From contig NW_019091415.1 of NCBI RefSeq assembly GCF_001949145.1, positions 926,253 to 962,018 on the forward strand: a stretch of 35,766 nt of DNA. The letters are read 5' to 3'. Position numbers and translations under genes: made by a program. Each line of letters begins with the position of its first letter. The first letter of the stretch is position 1. Below, piece by piece: positions 35,449 through 35,766 of this stretch. The notes beneath the pieces were generated by a model. That model made no database searches and had not been told where the DNA came from. It was given only the letters and a program-made list of their open reading frames with translations. The stretch is from Acanthaster planci (taxonomy: Eukaryota > Echinodermata > Asteroidea > Valvatida > Acanthasteridae).

Positions 35449-35766
35449 GTGAGTTGACAGGATATGACCACTCCTTCCTTGTTATCATCAGTCCCTTTGT
35501 TCTTCCTCGTTCGTATCTCTCTTCATCCTTACTCTCCTCATTCTCATTTTCCTGCTTCACCTTTTTTTTTCATCTTCCTTGTCATCTGTATCTTCACTAT
35601 CCCCTCTTCATCCTCATCGTGGTCCTCGTCCTCCAGCCTTTTGCAGATGGGGACGTGAACTGTGACGACCACAAAAGGCAACCCTTTTTCAGATTGAATA
35701 CATGTGCAAACTTCATATGTTTGTTTTATGTTCCATCCTCAGCATTTGGATCTCCATCATTGTCAA
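35449..35766 (+). other. Intron 23 (start) with a pyrimidine-rich tract
   Basis: The donor GTGAGT opens a new intron. From about 35463 to 35640 the plus strand is strongly C/T-rich (CTTCATCCT-type repeats). A good acceptor (CCATCCTCAG at 35736-35745) precedes the last 21 bases of the window, which could be the start of the next exon. Too little is visible to decide. Confidence 0.6.

Noticed and set aside
35463-35640. Acidic protein-coding sequence on the minus strand (KQENENEESKDEERYERG)
   Set aside because: This is only the reverse reading of a C/T-rich simple-sequence tract.

Overview
The window is animal genomic DNA and carries one large spliced gene on the + strand. The gene encodes a multi-PDZ scaffold protein of the MUPP1 (MPDZ)/PATJ family. 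Twenty-three exons between 96 and 35448 can be chained through AG/GT junctions with every reading phase compatible. They give about 1,152 residues holding seven consecutive PDZ domains. Both ends of the gene lie outside: no start codon, 5'UTR, N-terminal L27 domain, stop codon or polyA site is visible. Compared from memory with human MPDZ, the seven domains match PDZ6 to PDZ12 in order, including a PDZ9-type domain that human PATJ lacks.

The organism is probably a marine invertebrate (a deuterostome such as an echinoderm or cephalochordate, or a lophotrochozoan). Reasons are the AT-rich introns of 0.05 to 10.7 kb, many short MITE-like elements, the very frequent palindrome TACATGTA, and protein similarity to vertebrate MPDZ that is clear but not close. 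This assignment is inference.

Layout: 96-2021, PDZ6-like domain and a short linker; 2022-5340, PDZ7-like domain; 5341-16067, a 10.7 kb intron with several MITEs; 16068-17582, acidic linker exons; 17815-18925, PDZ8-like domain; 19669-22800, PDZ9-like domain, with an assembly gap of 311 N in its middle intron; 22766-26400, a charged then proline-rich linker split by a 3 kb intron that is mostly transposon sequence; 26191-31200, PDZ10-like domain; 31218-34194, acidic hinge and PDZ11-like domain; 34547-35448, PDZ12-like domain and following linker. The window ends before any PDZ13.

The introns are the accessory part. At least ten elements can be drawn with terminal inverted repeats and, in several cases, target-site duplications: a hAT-type element with a perfect 8-bp duplication, piggyBac-type elements in TTAA, TA-flanked elements, a 242-bp family present twice with 4-bp duplications, two copies of a tRNA-derived SINE, and a roughly 400-bp family present in both orientations. 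I see no CRISPR array, operon, phage or true tRNA/rRNA gene, and no second protein gene I can support. I found no evidence for a new biological system. The points most worth checking are splice alternatives, an atypical PDZ12 and the repeat families.
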